In this document: positions 42,434 through 52,184 of the stretch, piece by piece
Position numbering within the stretch: position 1 is the first letter of the stretch
Layout of the letters: every line of letters begins with the position of its first letter
NCBI GenBank assembly: GCA_963970005.1
Contig: CAXAMN010004102.1
Location: forward strand, 81,104 to 145,103
Length of the DNA: 64,000 nt
Direction: 5' to 3'
Origin: Durusdinium trenchii
Taxonomy: Eukaryota > Sar > Dinophyceae > Suessiales > Symbiodiniaceae
The notes under the pieces: generated by a model
Database searches by the model: none
What the model was told of the DNA's origin: nothing
What the model saw: only the letters and a program-made list of their open reading frames with translations
Position numbers and translations under genes: made by a program

Positions 42434-42978
42434 TTTGGACTTCTGCGCACTGGTGAACTTTTAAAGGTCCAGGCCAAAGACGTATATCTCACTAGTTCCC
42501 GAGGACCGGCGGTGATTTCACTTGGTTTGACGAAATCCGGAGCCCGCCAAGGAGCGGCAGAGTCCGTTACCTTGTATGATACATCAGTCGTCCCTTCTTT
42601 ATACCATGCCTGGAGGCGCCTTTTCAACCAAGCTCTGGAGGGAATGGGGCTGAGCTCCTTTGGCTTTAGGCCACACTCTCTGCGTAGGGGGGGGGCTACT
42701 TTTTCTTCCAGCATCACGGGAGTTTTGATAAACTCCTCGTTCAAGGCCGTTGGGCGGCCGCGAAAACCGCACGAATTTATTTGAACGAAGGCCTAGCCCA
42801 GTTAGCCGAGATTAGTGTCCCTAATTCGCGTCTGCGGTATTACATTTCCTTGTACTGTAAGCGCCCGATCCTTGAGCCTGGGACCCGGAAGGCTCCCAGA
42901 GCAGGGGGACGTGGAAAGGCTTCGAAAATCTCTGATTTTTCGCTGTTCAAAGGGTTTGGGAGAGTGAAGATTGACTAG
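42434..42978 (+). pseudogene. Solo tyrosine recombinase catalytic domain
   Basis: From 42434 the frame reads GLLRTGELLKVQAKDVYL (the first catalytic Arg in RTGEL), then GFRPHSLRRGGAT (HxxR box). A frameshift near 42725 leads to KLLVQGRWAAAKTARIYLNE, with W and the nucleophilic Tyr (IYLNE), and a basic tail to TAG at 42976-42978. All four expected boxes are present in order. It differs clearly from the recombinase at 29-30 kb. No RT or terminal repeats lie beside it, so it may be a Crypton-type transposon or the end of a DIRS-like element. Confidence 0.7.
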
Positions 42979-44421
42979 GTAGACCCTCTCAGATGCGTTC
43001 GGGCTCATGGAGCGCCGGTTTGGCGGCTGCGGCCATGGGGGGCACAGGGGGGCGCCCCCTCTCCTCTGGTTTGGCGGGGAGAGTGGGGCCCCGACCCCGA
43101 CGCCCCGACAGGTTGGTAGATTTTATGTTGAGTTCCGTTTTATCTGACAAGAATGCTGCAACTACTGGAAAAAGAACCTGCGACTGAGTTTATATATATA
43201 TATATATTGCATAAGCAAGAGTGAGCAGCATGGACAACGGTGTGCCTTCATGCTCTCATGTCAACCTTCCATGTCAAAAGGTGAGTGCACACAGGTTCAC
43301 CCATATTGGACTCCCCCTTGAGGTCTTTGACTTCAATCAGCTCAAGACCCTAACCATCGTAGTTGTCATTCAAGAACTCAAAGCTCCTGCTGCATCGGCC
43401 CGGGGCTCCTGGGGCCCGGAAGGTAGGTGTGTTCACCACAATTCTGCCTCGCTCCCCAGCTCCACCGCGAGCGTAACCGCGTTGATGCCCAGAGTTTGGT
43501 GCCGACTGGTCGCTCTGGAGACTACAATCCTGGGCCATCGCAGACTCAGGAGTAGAGTAGTCTGTTGGTGTTGGTGGTGGTGGTGGTGGTTGGCAGTGTC
43601 GAGGACAACGTGCCACTGCCACTCGAGCTGCCACCCACAGCCGCGCTTGCCATTCCAAAAGTTTGAAGGCAGAAAATCATGAGGAACACGTGAAATTTTC
43701 GCGCCCAAAGACTGGACCTCAACCGCCAGCTCCCATTGCAGTGGGCCGGACTGGCCAGAGAGAGAGAGCCAGAATATGCCACATGGAAGGTCATAAACTG
43801 TTCCAGATATACTGCCAATGTAGGCTAGATTAACTGCCAGAGCATTTGCCAAGTAAAATGCAAGATAGAATCTCAGCAAAGATAGACCATTAGACGGAGC
43901 TTCACACATCCAATTAACTAAGCTGGGTGTCGGTATCCTGCTTTTAACCTTTCTGTTGGACTCCACGTTGTTGTTGCGCACGTGCCAAAGTGACGTGTAG
44001 AGACATCCTGCGGCCTTCATCCCGGCAAAGTGGCAATCGGCTTTGAATGGCCGTAAGCGATCCGCGTTCGCCAGTGGTCAAAGGTCTGTGCTTGCCATGG
44101 AGATGTGATGCTCGCCATGCTTTGTAGACATGCAAATGGCAAAGGGGTCGCTGGAGGTTTCCGACCGGAGATCTGATACGCTTCTGCGCGTCGACGCACG
44201 GGCGCGTCCATGCTCAGACATCTCGCCAAGCTGGGTACGCTGGGCATACGTCGAGCTACTGGTCTGTACAAAGAGAATGTATACACAGATTCTGTGAGAC
44301 GCAGAAGAATCCAAGAAAGTGAACAAGCATCCAACCAAAGTGAACCAGGAATTCCTACTTAGAGGAGGGCAACGAGCAAAGAGAAAGCAAAGATGGCTTT
44401 AGTACAAAGTATATATATATA
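42979..44421. other. No gene recognised; two TA microsatellites
   Basis: TA runs lie at about 43191-43207 and 44411-44421, and a GGT run at about 43564-43590. Frames on both strands around 43.2-44.0 kb are short and without motifs. Confidence 0.4.
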
Positions 44422-44585
44422 TGCAAAGAAACAACCATTCTTTGGACTCCCTTCATCGAGAGTTGATTCACGGAGCTTGGGTTCGAGGGAAAAGCATCGC
44501 ATTTTGACCAATCGCTTTCCGCCATTTGCCATCGTTCGTGATCGATTCCCATCCATCAGTGCTTGAGACCTCCGGCTGCCGTGCA
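44422..44585 (+). repeat. 5' LTR of element B
   Basis: 164 bp from TGCAAAGAAACAACC to CTGCCGTGCA, followed at once by the primer-binding site. Identical by eye to the 3' copy. Short for a copia LTR but within the known range. Confidence 0.9.
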
Positions 44586-44610
44586 TGGTAGCGGAGCCTG
44601 CGGGCTCCGC
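44586..44610 (+). promoter_or_regulatory. Primer-binding site of element B, inside a perfect hairpin
   Basis: TGGTAGCGGAG at 44586-44596 matches 10 of 11 bases of the complement of the initiator tRNA-Met 3' end. GCGGAGCC (44591-44598) pairs perfectly with GGCTCCGC (44603-44610) around TGCG, so half of the site is held in an 8-bp stem. Confidence 0.7.
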
Positions 44611-44659
44611 CGCCTGTACGGTTTTTAGTCTGTGACCGCAGAGCGCCGTTGCAGAAGAC

Positions 44660-45460
44660 ATGGCAGACCGAGGTATGCTTCAAGTCGAGCGTACAAAAGA
44701 AGGAGTCCCCATTTGGGATGGCAATGCTGCGACCTTTCAAGAGTATTCTGAGTTGGCCTTGCATTGGGAGCAAAGCGTAGCGCACCACAAGCGCTATTTG
44801 TGTGGGCCCCGTTTGCAGTCAGAGTTGACCGGAACCGCCCGTCGTTTCGTGATGTCCATGAAGCCCGGCTGGATTTCGTTTTCAGGTGGAGTGCAGAGAT
44901 TGCTTGATCATTTGAGGCGCCATTTGGGACAGCCTCAGCTGACCGAGATGTCTGAGCATTTGGGCAAGTACTTGAAGCAATCCCGTCGGAAGCGGAATGA
45001 GTCGATGAATGACTACATCACAAGGAAAGGTGAGATCTATGCCCGAACATGTCAGACATTGCAACGAGTTTCTCATCGTTATTCCACCCGGAAAGGCCCA
45101 ATTGAAACCGGAGGTGCCAACCCGGGATATTCATGGAGCCAGGGGCATTCCTCTGGCCACACAGTGTCGCAAGCAGAGCAGGGGGGTGAGGCCTACTCTC
45201 AAGAGAATGAAGATGAGGAGCAGTCCTTTCATGATGCAGCAGAATCGTGGGAGCACTATGATTCGTGGGGTGCGCATGACTGGAATAGCAGCTCCTGGGG
45301 AACACATTCCTATGAGTGGCAGAGCCCATCCTGGTCATCACCATGGGAGCAACCTTCTGCTCTTGCAGCGTGGGAGAAGGAGGCTGCAGGGTGTTTTACT
45401 CCAGGATGCTGGATTGGACTCCTACGAGCGCAACCTGATTTTGACAGCTTTGAAAGATGA
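44660..45460 (+). CDS. Gag-like capsid protein of element B
   Basis: ATG at 44660. The core starts VPIWDGNAATFQEYSELALH, the W-DG-x4-F type opening of retrotransposon Gag, and continues LLDHLRRHLGQPQLTEM and RNESMNDYITRKGEIYA. Residues about 190-235 are rich in Trp (WEHYDSWGAHDWNSSSW), similar in place and style to element A's spacer. Near 45390 the true frame shifts, so the last 25 or so residues here are probably wrong. Confidence 0.7.
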   Translation: MADRGMLQVERTKEGVPIWDGNAATFQEYSELALHWEQSVAHHKRYLCGPRLQSELTGTARRFVMSMKPGWISFSGGVQRLLDHLRRHLGQPQLTEMSEHLGKYLKQSRRKRNESMNDYITRKGEIYARTCQTLQRVSHRYSTRKGPIETGGANPGYSWSQGHSSGHTVSQAEQGGEAYSQENEDEEQSFHDAAESWEHYDSWGAHDWNSSSWGTHSYEWQSPSWSSPWEQPSALAAWEKEAAGCFTPGCWIGLLRAQPDFDSFER

Positions 45461-45840
45461 TTTTTCTGTTGAGCGTGTCGCCCAGGAGCTCAGGAATCAA
45501 TGGCCTGATCACGATCTTAAGCACAAAGATCAATCAGGCCGCAGCACAGCCTGGAGTGTGGACGCCTATGAGGAGGATGATGAAGCCTCCTTGGTGGACA
45601 AGCAGGGCCCCGACTTCAACTTCCTCGTACATGCAGGCCTCAATGACGAAGGCCTTTCCATCATGGAGGAGACCGAGTTGGAAGCCCAAGAAGCCCTTGC
45701 CTTGATGGACCAAGGCAGGAAGACTCTCCGTGAAGCTCGAGCCAAGCAGCATCAGGTCAAGATGAGTCGACAATACTACAAGTCCGACAGGATGTCCATC
45801 CATCAAGCCCTCATTTGCTGCAAAGAGCACAACATCGTTG
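45390..45840 (+). pseudogene. Gag C-terminal region of element B
   Basis: In the frame of the ORF at 45009-45923, the genuine part starts about 45390: LLQDAGLDSYERNLILTAL, FSVERVAQELRNQW and an acidic DAYEEDDEASLVDK segment, then ALALMDQGRKTLREARAKQ. It bridges capsid and zinc knuckle. The upstream part of that ORF overlaps Gag in another frame and is a shadow. Confidence 0.6.
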
Positions 45841-46497
45841 GCCAACATCAAGTGTTTGAACTGCGGTGTCATGGGACACAAAGTGGCTCAATGCCCCAAG
45901 CGTGCACTCTCCCAACCGGCTAGTGCTCATGAGACTCATGAGACTGAGAGTGCACCCTTCGTTTGCAGTGCAACAGAGTTGGATGCAGCACATGTGGCTT
46001 CAGGTGGTTTGACAACACAAGAAGCTTTATCACAGGGCATGGCAATCCTGGACGGGGGTGCGACCCGAACATTGGGCTCCGTTGCTGCTATGGAAAAGTT
46101 GATGGAAATCAACCAATCCAAGAAGGGTCACGATGGTGTCAAGCGCATTGACCATACGCTGCGGCCCACATTTGGGTTTGGGAATTCCTCCAGTGACAAG
46201 TGCATGTCGACCGCTTGGTTGAGTGTACAGGCAGGTGGCCGCGATGGACAGTTGAAAGTCCATACCCTCGATCGAGGCTCGAGCCCCATTTTGTTTTCGA
46301 TTGAAACGTTGAGGTCATTAGGAGCGCTCATAGACTTTGAACATGATTTGCTTGTTTTTAGGAAGTTGGATCCCGCCCGAGTGATCCCTTTGGAGCGTTC
46401 CTGTACAGGCCATCAATTGCTGCCTCTGTGTGACGACTGGTATCACCAGGCCAAAAAGGCCTCGGCGCCAGTCCCAAGTTTGAACAACTACCTCTAG
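45838..46497 (+). CDS. CCHC zinc knuckle and aspartic protease of element B
   Basis: CLNCGVMGHKVAQC (residues 6-19) is a canonical C-x2-C-x4-H-x4-C retroviral knuckle binding element RNA. From about residue 67, GMAILDGGATRTLGSV is the protease active site (D-G-G-A instead of D-S/T-G-A). SPILFSIETLRSLGALIDF is the conserved C-terminal protease segment, as in element A (PILFSVEQLRNLRM). An in-frame TAG at 46495 separates it from the next ORF. Confidence 0.75.
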   Translation: MANIKCLNCGVMGHKVAQCPKRALSQPASAHETHETESAPFVCSATELDAAHVASGGLTTQEALSQGMAILDGGATRTLGSVAAMEKLMEINQSKKGHDGVKRIDHTLRPTFGFGNSSSDKCMSTAWLSVQAGGRDGQLKVHTLDRGSSPILFSIETLRSLGALIDFEHDLLVFRKLDPARVIPLERSCTGHQLLPLCDDWYHQAKKASAPVPSLNNYL

Positions 46498-46518
46498 GGA
46501 CAACTCCTTCCTGATCCG

Positions 46519-47225
46519 ATGTCCGCCGGAGAAAGGAAGGGACTTTGCAGTGTAGCGGATCCAGAGGCAGACCTGATTTCCCAGCAACCTCATGATGATA
46601 GTGATTTAGTTGGTCAGGTTGGTGAAACCCCGGTTTTGTTAAAGAAACACAACCCCGTAGTGTGCACTTCGGAACACTCCTCATCGACACATACAACTCC
46701 TCATCGACACATACAACAGCATCTCCAGCTCAAGACAACCACTCCAGCTCCTCCGAACTCCTTGACCCAGACCATGACGGCCCCAATGACCAAGACCGAG
46801 ATCATCGAGGAACTCGCTCGATTGGGCGAACTTCCCCCAAAGTCATGGAGTCGAACCGAATGCATGGTTCGCATGGAGGAGCTTCGCGAAGCTCACGGCC
46901 TGACGGCCAACCCCCGTGCGAAGAGCAAGACACCACTGAAGCTTCGCATGACCCAACTCAATGCGGCATCTCGCCGCAAATCCGACCTTGTCAAGTTCTG
47001 CCAGGAGTTGGGAGTGGCCATGACAGGTCACGAGACCATCCCCATCCTTCAGAAGAAGGCCACCCAGATGATCCTCGACCAGACAGAATGCAGCAGCGAA
47101 GACCCGGTGGGATTCGGAGTCCATGCGGCTCTCTCCTACCAGGAACTCAAGCTGGAGCAGCCCGAATGTTCAGTGGGTGATCAAGGAGGATGCACAGACA
47201 TGCCCTCGTCTGGCCTGATTGGCTC
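46519..47225 (+). CDS. Linker with SAP-like DNA-binding motif (element B)
   Basis: Same frame as the protease, 21 nt after its stop. A Ser/Thr/His-rich start is followed by MTKTEIIEELARLGELPP...MVRMEELREAHGL, a helix-turn-helix of the SAP type (usual form L-K-x-E-L...GLxxxGxKxxLxxRL). A second similar helical pair follows (KSDLVKFCQELGVAMTGHE...LQKKATQMIL). SAP motifs bind AT-rich DNA or chromatin. The frame is real to about 47225 and then a shadow. Confidence 0.5.
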
Positions 47226-49018
47226 AGTGGCTCATGAAAGAGGACAGCAGGATGCAGACCTCGTCAACTCCAGAGATCCAGAGTCAGCCACCGATTCCTC
47301 GCGAGACCTTGTTGGAGCGAGGCTACATCAAGACACCCCCCCCCAAGGGAGCCAAGGGCGCAGCCTCAGCGACATCCAAGCAATCCGGTGCCTCATCCAG
47401 CAATCAGACCAATGTCACCACGTCGGTCTTGAAGGATCTGACGGAGGCCGTACTGGAGCTGAAGGAACAGGTTCAGCACCTACAGTCTGGCCAACCCGAG
47501 GAAGAAGACCTCGCCTTCCAGCGATCAGAGCTTCGAGATGATTTCCAAGAGCGCCTGATCGTGCTTGAACCCGGTGTGGAGCCTGAGAGCGACTTACCTC
47601 AGCATCTTCCAGGGACCAAAGGCGGAGACCCTAGCTCATGTCATCAGACTTTAAGTGCTAGTGAAACGCAAAACATGAAACGGAAAAGAGATGACTTGTT
47701 GTCCGGTGTTGGGCGTTCACTTAGTGCTAAAGAGCAGGTCCAATTACTGGAAGTCGCATGCGATGAGAATAGCGTTCTCACCAACACCATGAGAGAGCTC
47801 ACGAAACATGAACACACGGCTCAGCGTTTGTCGATTTGGAACGGTTTTGATATTTCTGTTGGTAGTGGTGTGAAAGGTGTGCTCGATCGAATCGATCAGT
47901 TCTCTCCGGAAGTGGTGTGGCTCGCGCCCGAATGCGGTCCGTACAGCGTGATGCAGAACATCAACCAGCGAACTGCGGAGCAACGCTCCGACTTGGAGGT
48001 GAAAAGAAAACAAGCTTTGAAACAGTACGTTGGTTGTGCGGTGATCTTCCAGTATTGCTACCAAAAAGGTATTCATGTTGTTTGGGAGCTCTCACAATCA
48101 TGCCAGGCTTGGAGGCTACCTGTTATCCAAAAACTGATCAAGAAATACCAACCACATTTTGCTATTGTTCGAGGTTGTCAGGTTAACCTTCGCAACAAGA
48201 ACAAACAACTGATCTCGAAAGGCTGGAAACTCATGACTTCGCATGGACCTCTCGCTAAACGTATGACGATGCCATGTAGGTGTGCCCCAGGTACCTATCA
48301 TGCCCCTTGTGAAGGAAACCCTAGAGGTACCGCTTTCTACACTAGAGAGTTCGCTTTGCGCGCATGTCGAGAGATCGTTCGTGGGGGGGATCAGGGTTTT
48401 TGGATGAGGGATTTGAAGGGAAAAGAACATGTTCATGAACAATTTGGTTTGGGGACCATGTGTGTTTGTGAAGAGGTGAAGTGTCATCGTTCGAACAATC
48501 CATGTGGTCATTGTGCTCAGAGTTTTCAACATGAAGTCATGACCGCCGATCGACGCGACCGCGTGCTTCGTGAACCTTTGAATGACGAAGAAGTGAAGCG
48601 TCGTTTGTACCTGCTCCACTCAGCCACTGGACATGGTTCGGTGGAAAACATGATCCAATCCCTCAAACGAAAAGGAGTTGCTAGTAAGGTGATCGACTTG
48701 GCCAAACAATTCCGGTGTCCGGTTTGCGAGGAAAGAAAACGCCCCCAACCCCGGAACTTGGCCTCTTTGGAACCCTTGCCTCCTAAGTTTGCCACGGTGT
48801 CTTGTGATGTTGGACATTGGATCCACCCCCAAACGAAGGAGAAATGGCAATTCGTTCTCATGGTCGACGAGGGTTCTCGTTTTCGTGTGAGTAGGATGGT
48901 GTTGCATGGCAAACAGAAACATATTTCGGCTGCTCAGTTCGTGCATGTTTTCCAAGAGTCATGGGTGGCCTATTTTGGACCCACAGACCTTACGACTGGA
49001 TCCGGATGGTGCCTTTAG
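47219..49018 (+). CDS. Methyltransferase-like domain plus integrase N-terminus (element B)
   Basis: A 599-aa frame. Residues about 75-95 are coiled-coil-like (LKDLTEAVLELKEQVQHLQ). Residues about 170-400 match element A's methyltransferase-like domain: VQLLEVACDENSVLT (motif I position), WLAPECGPYSVMQN (motif IV-like, Cys kept), HVVWELSQSCQAW (motif VI position, ENP changed to ELS), and a Cys-rich MPCRCAPGTYHAPC. From about residue 460 follow the integrase zinc finger LLHSATGHGS...CPVCEERK and core start VSCDVGHWIHPQTKEKWQF with the first catalytic Asp. The frame ends at an indel near 49000. Confidence 0.7.
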   Translation: MAQWLMKEDSRMQTSSTPEIQSQPPIPRETLLERGYIKTPPPKGAKGAASATSKQSGASSSNQTNVTTSVLKDLTEAVLELKEQVQHLQSGQPEEEDLAFQRSELRDDFQERLIVLEPGVEPESDLPQHLPGTKGGDPSSCHQTLSASETQNMKRKRDDLLSGVGRSLSAKEQVQLLEVACDENSVLTNTMRELTKHEHTAQRLSIWNGFDISVGSGVKGVLDRIDQFSPEVVWLAPECGPYSVMQNINQRTAEQRSDLEVKRKQALKQYVGCAVIFQYCYQKGIHVVWELSQSCQAWRLPVIQKLIKKYQPHFAIVRGCQVNLRNKNKQLISKGWKLMTSHGPLAKRMTMPCRCAPGTYHAPCEGNPRGTAFYTREFALRACREIVRGGDQGFWMRDLKGKEHVHEQFGLGTMCVCEEVKCHRSNNPCGHCAQSFQHEVMTADRRDRVLREPLNDEEVKRRLYLLHSATGHGSVENMIQSLKRKGVASKVIDLAKQFRCPVCEERKRPQPRNLASLEPLPPKFATVSCDVGHWIHPQTKEKWQFVLMVDEGSRFRVSRMVLHGKQKHISAAQFVHVFQESWVAYFGPTDLTTGSGWCL

Positions 49019-49304
49019 AAGCCATGAGCTTGCTCAGTACTGTGATAACCACCAGATCTACCTTGATCTGATCCCAGGAGAGGCTCATTGGAAGCTCTCA
49101 GTGTGTGAAAGAAGCATTCAGGCGATCAAGCGTGTCATGGAGAGCTTAGTTTCTGAGGCGCCCACCATGCCAGCTGAACAGGTTCTTGCAGAAGCCACCC
49201 GCACGCTCAATCATCGAGAGAGCGTCAGAGGTTTCTCTCCTGTTCAGTATGTTCTTGGCCGTGCCCCTGACGAACACGGACGTTTTTTTTCCAGTGACTC
49301 GTGA
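48985..49304 (+). pseudogene. Integrase core, second half (element B)
   Basis: LRLDPDGAFRSHELAQYCD carries the second catalytic Asp and PGEAHWKLSVCERSIQAIKR the Glu; RGFSPVQYVLGRAPD is the conserved end of the core. A run of eight T at about 49284-49291 marks the next frame change, pointing to a homopolymer indel. Confidence 0.75.
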
Positions 49305-50620
49305 CCTCATCACACCTGGTGAATTGCCCATGGCAACAGAGACCATGGAACGTGACCAACAGCTACGCCTAGCAGCCGAAAAGGCCTTCCTAGACTGGAT
49401 GGCTAAGGAAAGAATTCAACGAGCCACCCATTCTCGACATCGGCGTGTGTTGGATTTTTCAGCAGGTGACCTTGTGTTCATATGGAGAAAGCAGTTGACT
49501 GGAGAAGATGCGCAACAAAACAAGTCCGGACAAGGCCGATTTGTCGGTCCTGCCCGCATCCTAGCAGTGGAACACACCCGGCAGGAGAATGGACAGCTCA
49601 AGCCAGGAAGCTCAGTGTGGCTTGTCCGTGGAAGAAGACTCCTCAAGTGCTGTCCCGAACAACTTCGACATGCCTCTGAACGTGAAGTCATCTTGACGGA
49701 GCTTCATGATCCCAAGGAAAGTCCAACCTGGGACTTCCCCATAGTGGCAGAAGAACTGGGAAACAACGACTATGAGGATCTTCGTGAACAACCAGAGGAG
49801 ACTGAATGGAGGCGAGCAGCCAATCCATTACATGAGTGGCAACCATCATGCCGGGTGACCGGCAAGCACCGACCACAAGAGCCACCCATGTCCAGTCTGA
49901 AAAAGTCTCGCTCAGAAGCAGTCGAGGAAGAACCAACCACAGGACACACACCAGAAGAGTCAAGCCGCGCCAGAAGCCGCAGCCCTCCATGGAGACCAGT
50001 GGCCTCAGGACCATCCTCCAGTGCCCGACCTAACCAGAGGTCAGAACCAGGAGCATCCGGATTCATAGCGGCAGCTCATTGGACCACCCTGGTCCATGAG
50101 TCCTATTTTACAGAAGAAGCCGGAAATCCAGACCTCCAAGACATGGTATACACTATAGAGTTGGAAATGCCGACCAGCAAGGCCTGCACCACTCGGGCCA
50201 TCAACGAAGCCTTCTTTGTGGGCGCCATGAAACGAAAGGCAATAGAGCTGTCAGAACGAAAGATGACTCCTGAAGAACGAAAACAATTCGATCTTGCCAA
50301 AGGAGTCGAAGTCACAAATTTCTTGTCAGCAAGAGCCTTTGAAGCTCTCCCCCCTGACAAGCGAGTCAGAAGGGAGGATGCGGTCCACATGAGATGGATT
50401 CTTACATGGAAGCTCAAAGAAGATGGCGCCAAGAAGGCTAAGGCAAGAGCAGTCCTGCAGGGGTACCAAGACCCCAAGTATGAAGAACGAGCAACACACT
50501 CACCTACCACAACGCGGCAGACACGACAGATGCAGCTGCAAATAGCCGCCTCCCTTGGTTTCAAGACCAAGAAGGGAGATGTGACTGGTGCTTTTTTACA
50601 GTCCAGACCAGCTCATCTGC
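49290..50620 (+). CDS. Integrase C-terminal domain, linker and RT fingers (element B)
   Basis: FSAGDLVFIWRKQL and GPARILAVEHT are the integrase C-terminal barrel, ending SSVWLVRGRRLLKCCPEQLR. A linker rich in Ser, Arg and Pro follows. RT starts with VHMRWILTWKLKED, then KAKARAVLQGYQDP and KKGDVTGAFLQ, which holds the first catalytic Asp. The frame shifts near 50600. Confidence 0.75.
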
Positions 50621-51478
50621 ATTCCTTGTCCAGAAATATGCGCTGCCATGGGCCTTGAACCTGGCTCTATGACACGTGTTCGGAAAGCATGTTATGGCTT
50701 GGTAGACGCCCCGCTGGAATGGTATAGAAGTGTTTGCTCCTTTTTCAACCGTCTAGGGCTGAAGTGTTGCTGGAGTGACCCTTGCTGCTGGACACTCGTC
50801 AAAGATGACAAGCTGCATGGAATCATTTCCGGCCACGTGGACGACTTTCTGTTCTCAGGTCGGTCAGACGACCCCCTTTGGCAGTCGATAGAGAAGGCCA
50901 TCAAGGACGAGTTCAAGTGGAGTGACTGGGAGGAAAGTCGTTTTGTTCAATGTGGTGTTTTGATTGAAGAAGAAGCCGATGGTTCATATACCCTTTCACA
51001 AAAGCATTATGTGGAAGAAATTCCAGCCATCAACATCAGAGCATCACGTCGCCGTGAGAGGAATGCACCCACGGATGATTTGGAGAAAACACAGCTGCGG
51101 GGATTGCTGGGTGGTTTGAGTTGGTACAGCCAACAGGTGGCACCTCATTTTTCTGCTGACGTGAGCTTGATGCTGACCGAAGTAAGTCAGAGCACAGTCG
51201 ACACATTGTTCCATGCCAACAGACTGCTGGACCAAGTGAAACACATGAAGGAGCACAAGTTGAGAATTCACAAATTAGATATAGAAGACATAGTTCTTGT
51301 TTCATGGGTAGATGCCGCCAACCAGAACCGAATTGGCGGAGGAAGTACCCTTGGAGTAGCAATAGGAGCTGCTCCCAAGTCCCTTTTGAAAGGCGAATGT
51401 GTGCCAGTGACATTTTGGCATGGCAATCCTCCAAGATTCAAAGAATTTGTTCCAGCCCCGGTGCCAACGAGGCCCTAG
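50605..51478 (+). CDS. RT palm and RNase H start (element B)
   Basis: LICIPCPEICAAMGLEP, KACYGLVDAPLEWYRSV and GHVDDFLFSG give the RT palm; HVDD replaces the usual YVDD. LRGLLGGLSWYSQQVAPHFS is the connection. RNase H begins LVSWVDAANQNRIGG with its first Asp, and the frame is lost after VTFWHGNPPRFK near 51440. Confidence 0.8.
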
Positions 51479-51933
51479 CGGCGGTACATGGAGAGGATTT
51501 GTTGTACTTTTGCCGTTTTCAGCTTGCCGAAATGCTCGGCTATGCCTTCAGGATTCAAGAACCAAATAGTTTGGTCAACAGAATCCCAGGCTGTCTAGTC
51601 ACAGACAGTCGAAATGTGTACGATAAACTGAAGACCGAAGTCTTGAGCCCAAAAGGTGCTGAACGGCGGATCGACATAACCCTCATGAGGTTGAAGGATT
51701 CACAGAACCACAACAACCTTCAGGTCAGGTGGGTTCACAGTGAAGCTCAACTTACGAATGGCCTCACTAAGGGACGTGAACTAAGGCAGCTCCTGCTCTT
51801 TTATGACATGGACCAGACCTGGAGAATCGTAGAAGACCCCACTATGTCATCGGCACGAAGGAGAAGACCCCAGGGACAAACACCACTTGAGAACACTTAC
51901 AGCCACAGCACCACCACTCCACACGTGGCCTAG
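51445..51933 (+). CDS. RNase H C-terminal part (element B)
   Basis: GANEALAAVHGEDLLYFCRF carries the Glu of copia RNase H (S-x-x-E-A), VTDSRNVYDKL the next Asp, and VRWVHSEAQLTNGLTK the final motif. The polyprotein ends TAG at 51931, 87 nt before the 3' LTR. The part of this frame before 51445 is a shadow. Confidence 0.75.
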   Translation: MCSSPGANEALAAVHGEDLLYFCRFQLAEMLGYAFRIQEPNSLVNRIPGCLVTDSRNVYDKLKTEVLSPKGAERRIDITLMRLKDSQNHNNLQVRWVHSEAQLTNGLTKGRELRQLLLFYDMDQTWRIVEDPTMSSARRRRPQGQTPLENTYSHSTTTPHVA

Positions 51934-52020
51934 GGGGTTGCGTTGTTCGTTCGTGGTTTGGGTTTCCGGTGGTCCGGGTTTTTGTTGCTTTTGAAAGAGG
52001 TTGCAAGAGATCAGGTGGCA

Positions 52021-52184
52021 TGCAAAGAAACAACCATTCTTTGGACTCCCTTCATCGAGAGTTGATTCACGGAGCTTGGGTTCGAGGGAAAAGCATCGCA
52101 TTTTGACCAATCGCTTTCCGCCATTTGCCATCGTTCGTGATCGATTCCCATCCATCAGTGCTTGAGACCTCCGGCTGCCGTGCA
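52021..52184 (+). repeat. 3' LTR of element B
   Basis: 164 bp, TGCAAAGAAACAACC to CTGCCGTGCA, no difference from the 5' LTR found by eye. Followed by TATACATATATATATAT. The purine-rich GAAAGAGG at about 51990 upstream could be part of the polypurine tract. Confidence 0.9.

Larger units (their letters stand above)
44422..52184 (+). mobile_element. Complete Ty1/copia-type LTR retrotransposon B
   Basis: Two 164-bp LTRs, identical by eye and bounded by TG...CA, enclose a primer-binding site, Gag, CCHC knuckle, protease, a SAP-like and a methyltransferase-like domain, integrase, RT and RNase H. It sits in a TA microsatellite; TATA flanks both sides, compatible with a 4-5 bp target duplication that the repeat makes ambiguous. 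About seven frame changes and one in-frame stop interrupt the polyprotein. Confidence 0.9.

Noticed and set aside
44660..51933. Programmed frameshifting in element B
   Set aside because: There are about seven changes at unrelated sequences, at least one at a homopolymer; this fits mutation or sequencing indels better than programmed sites.
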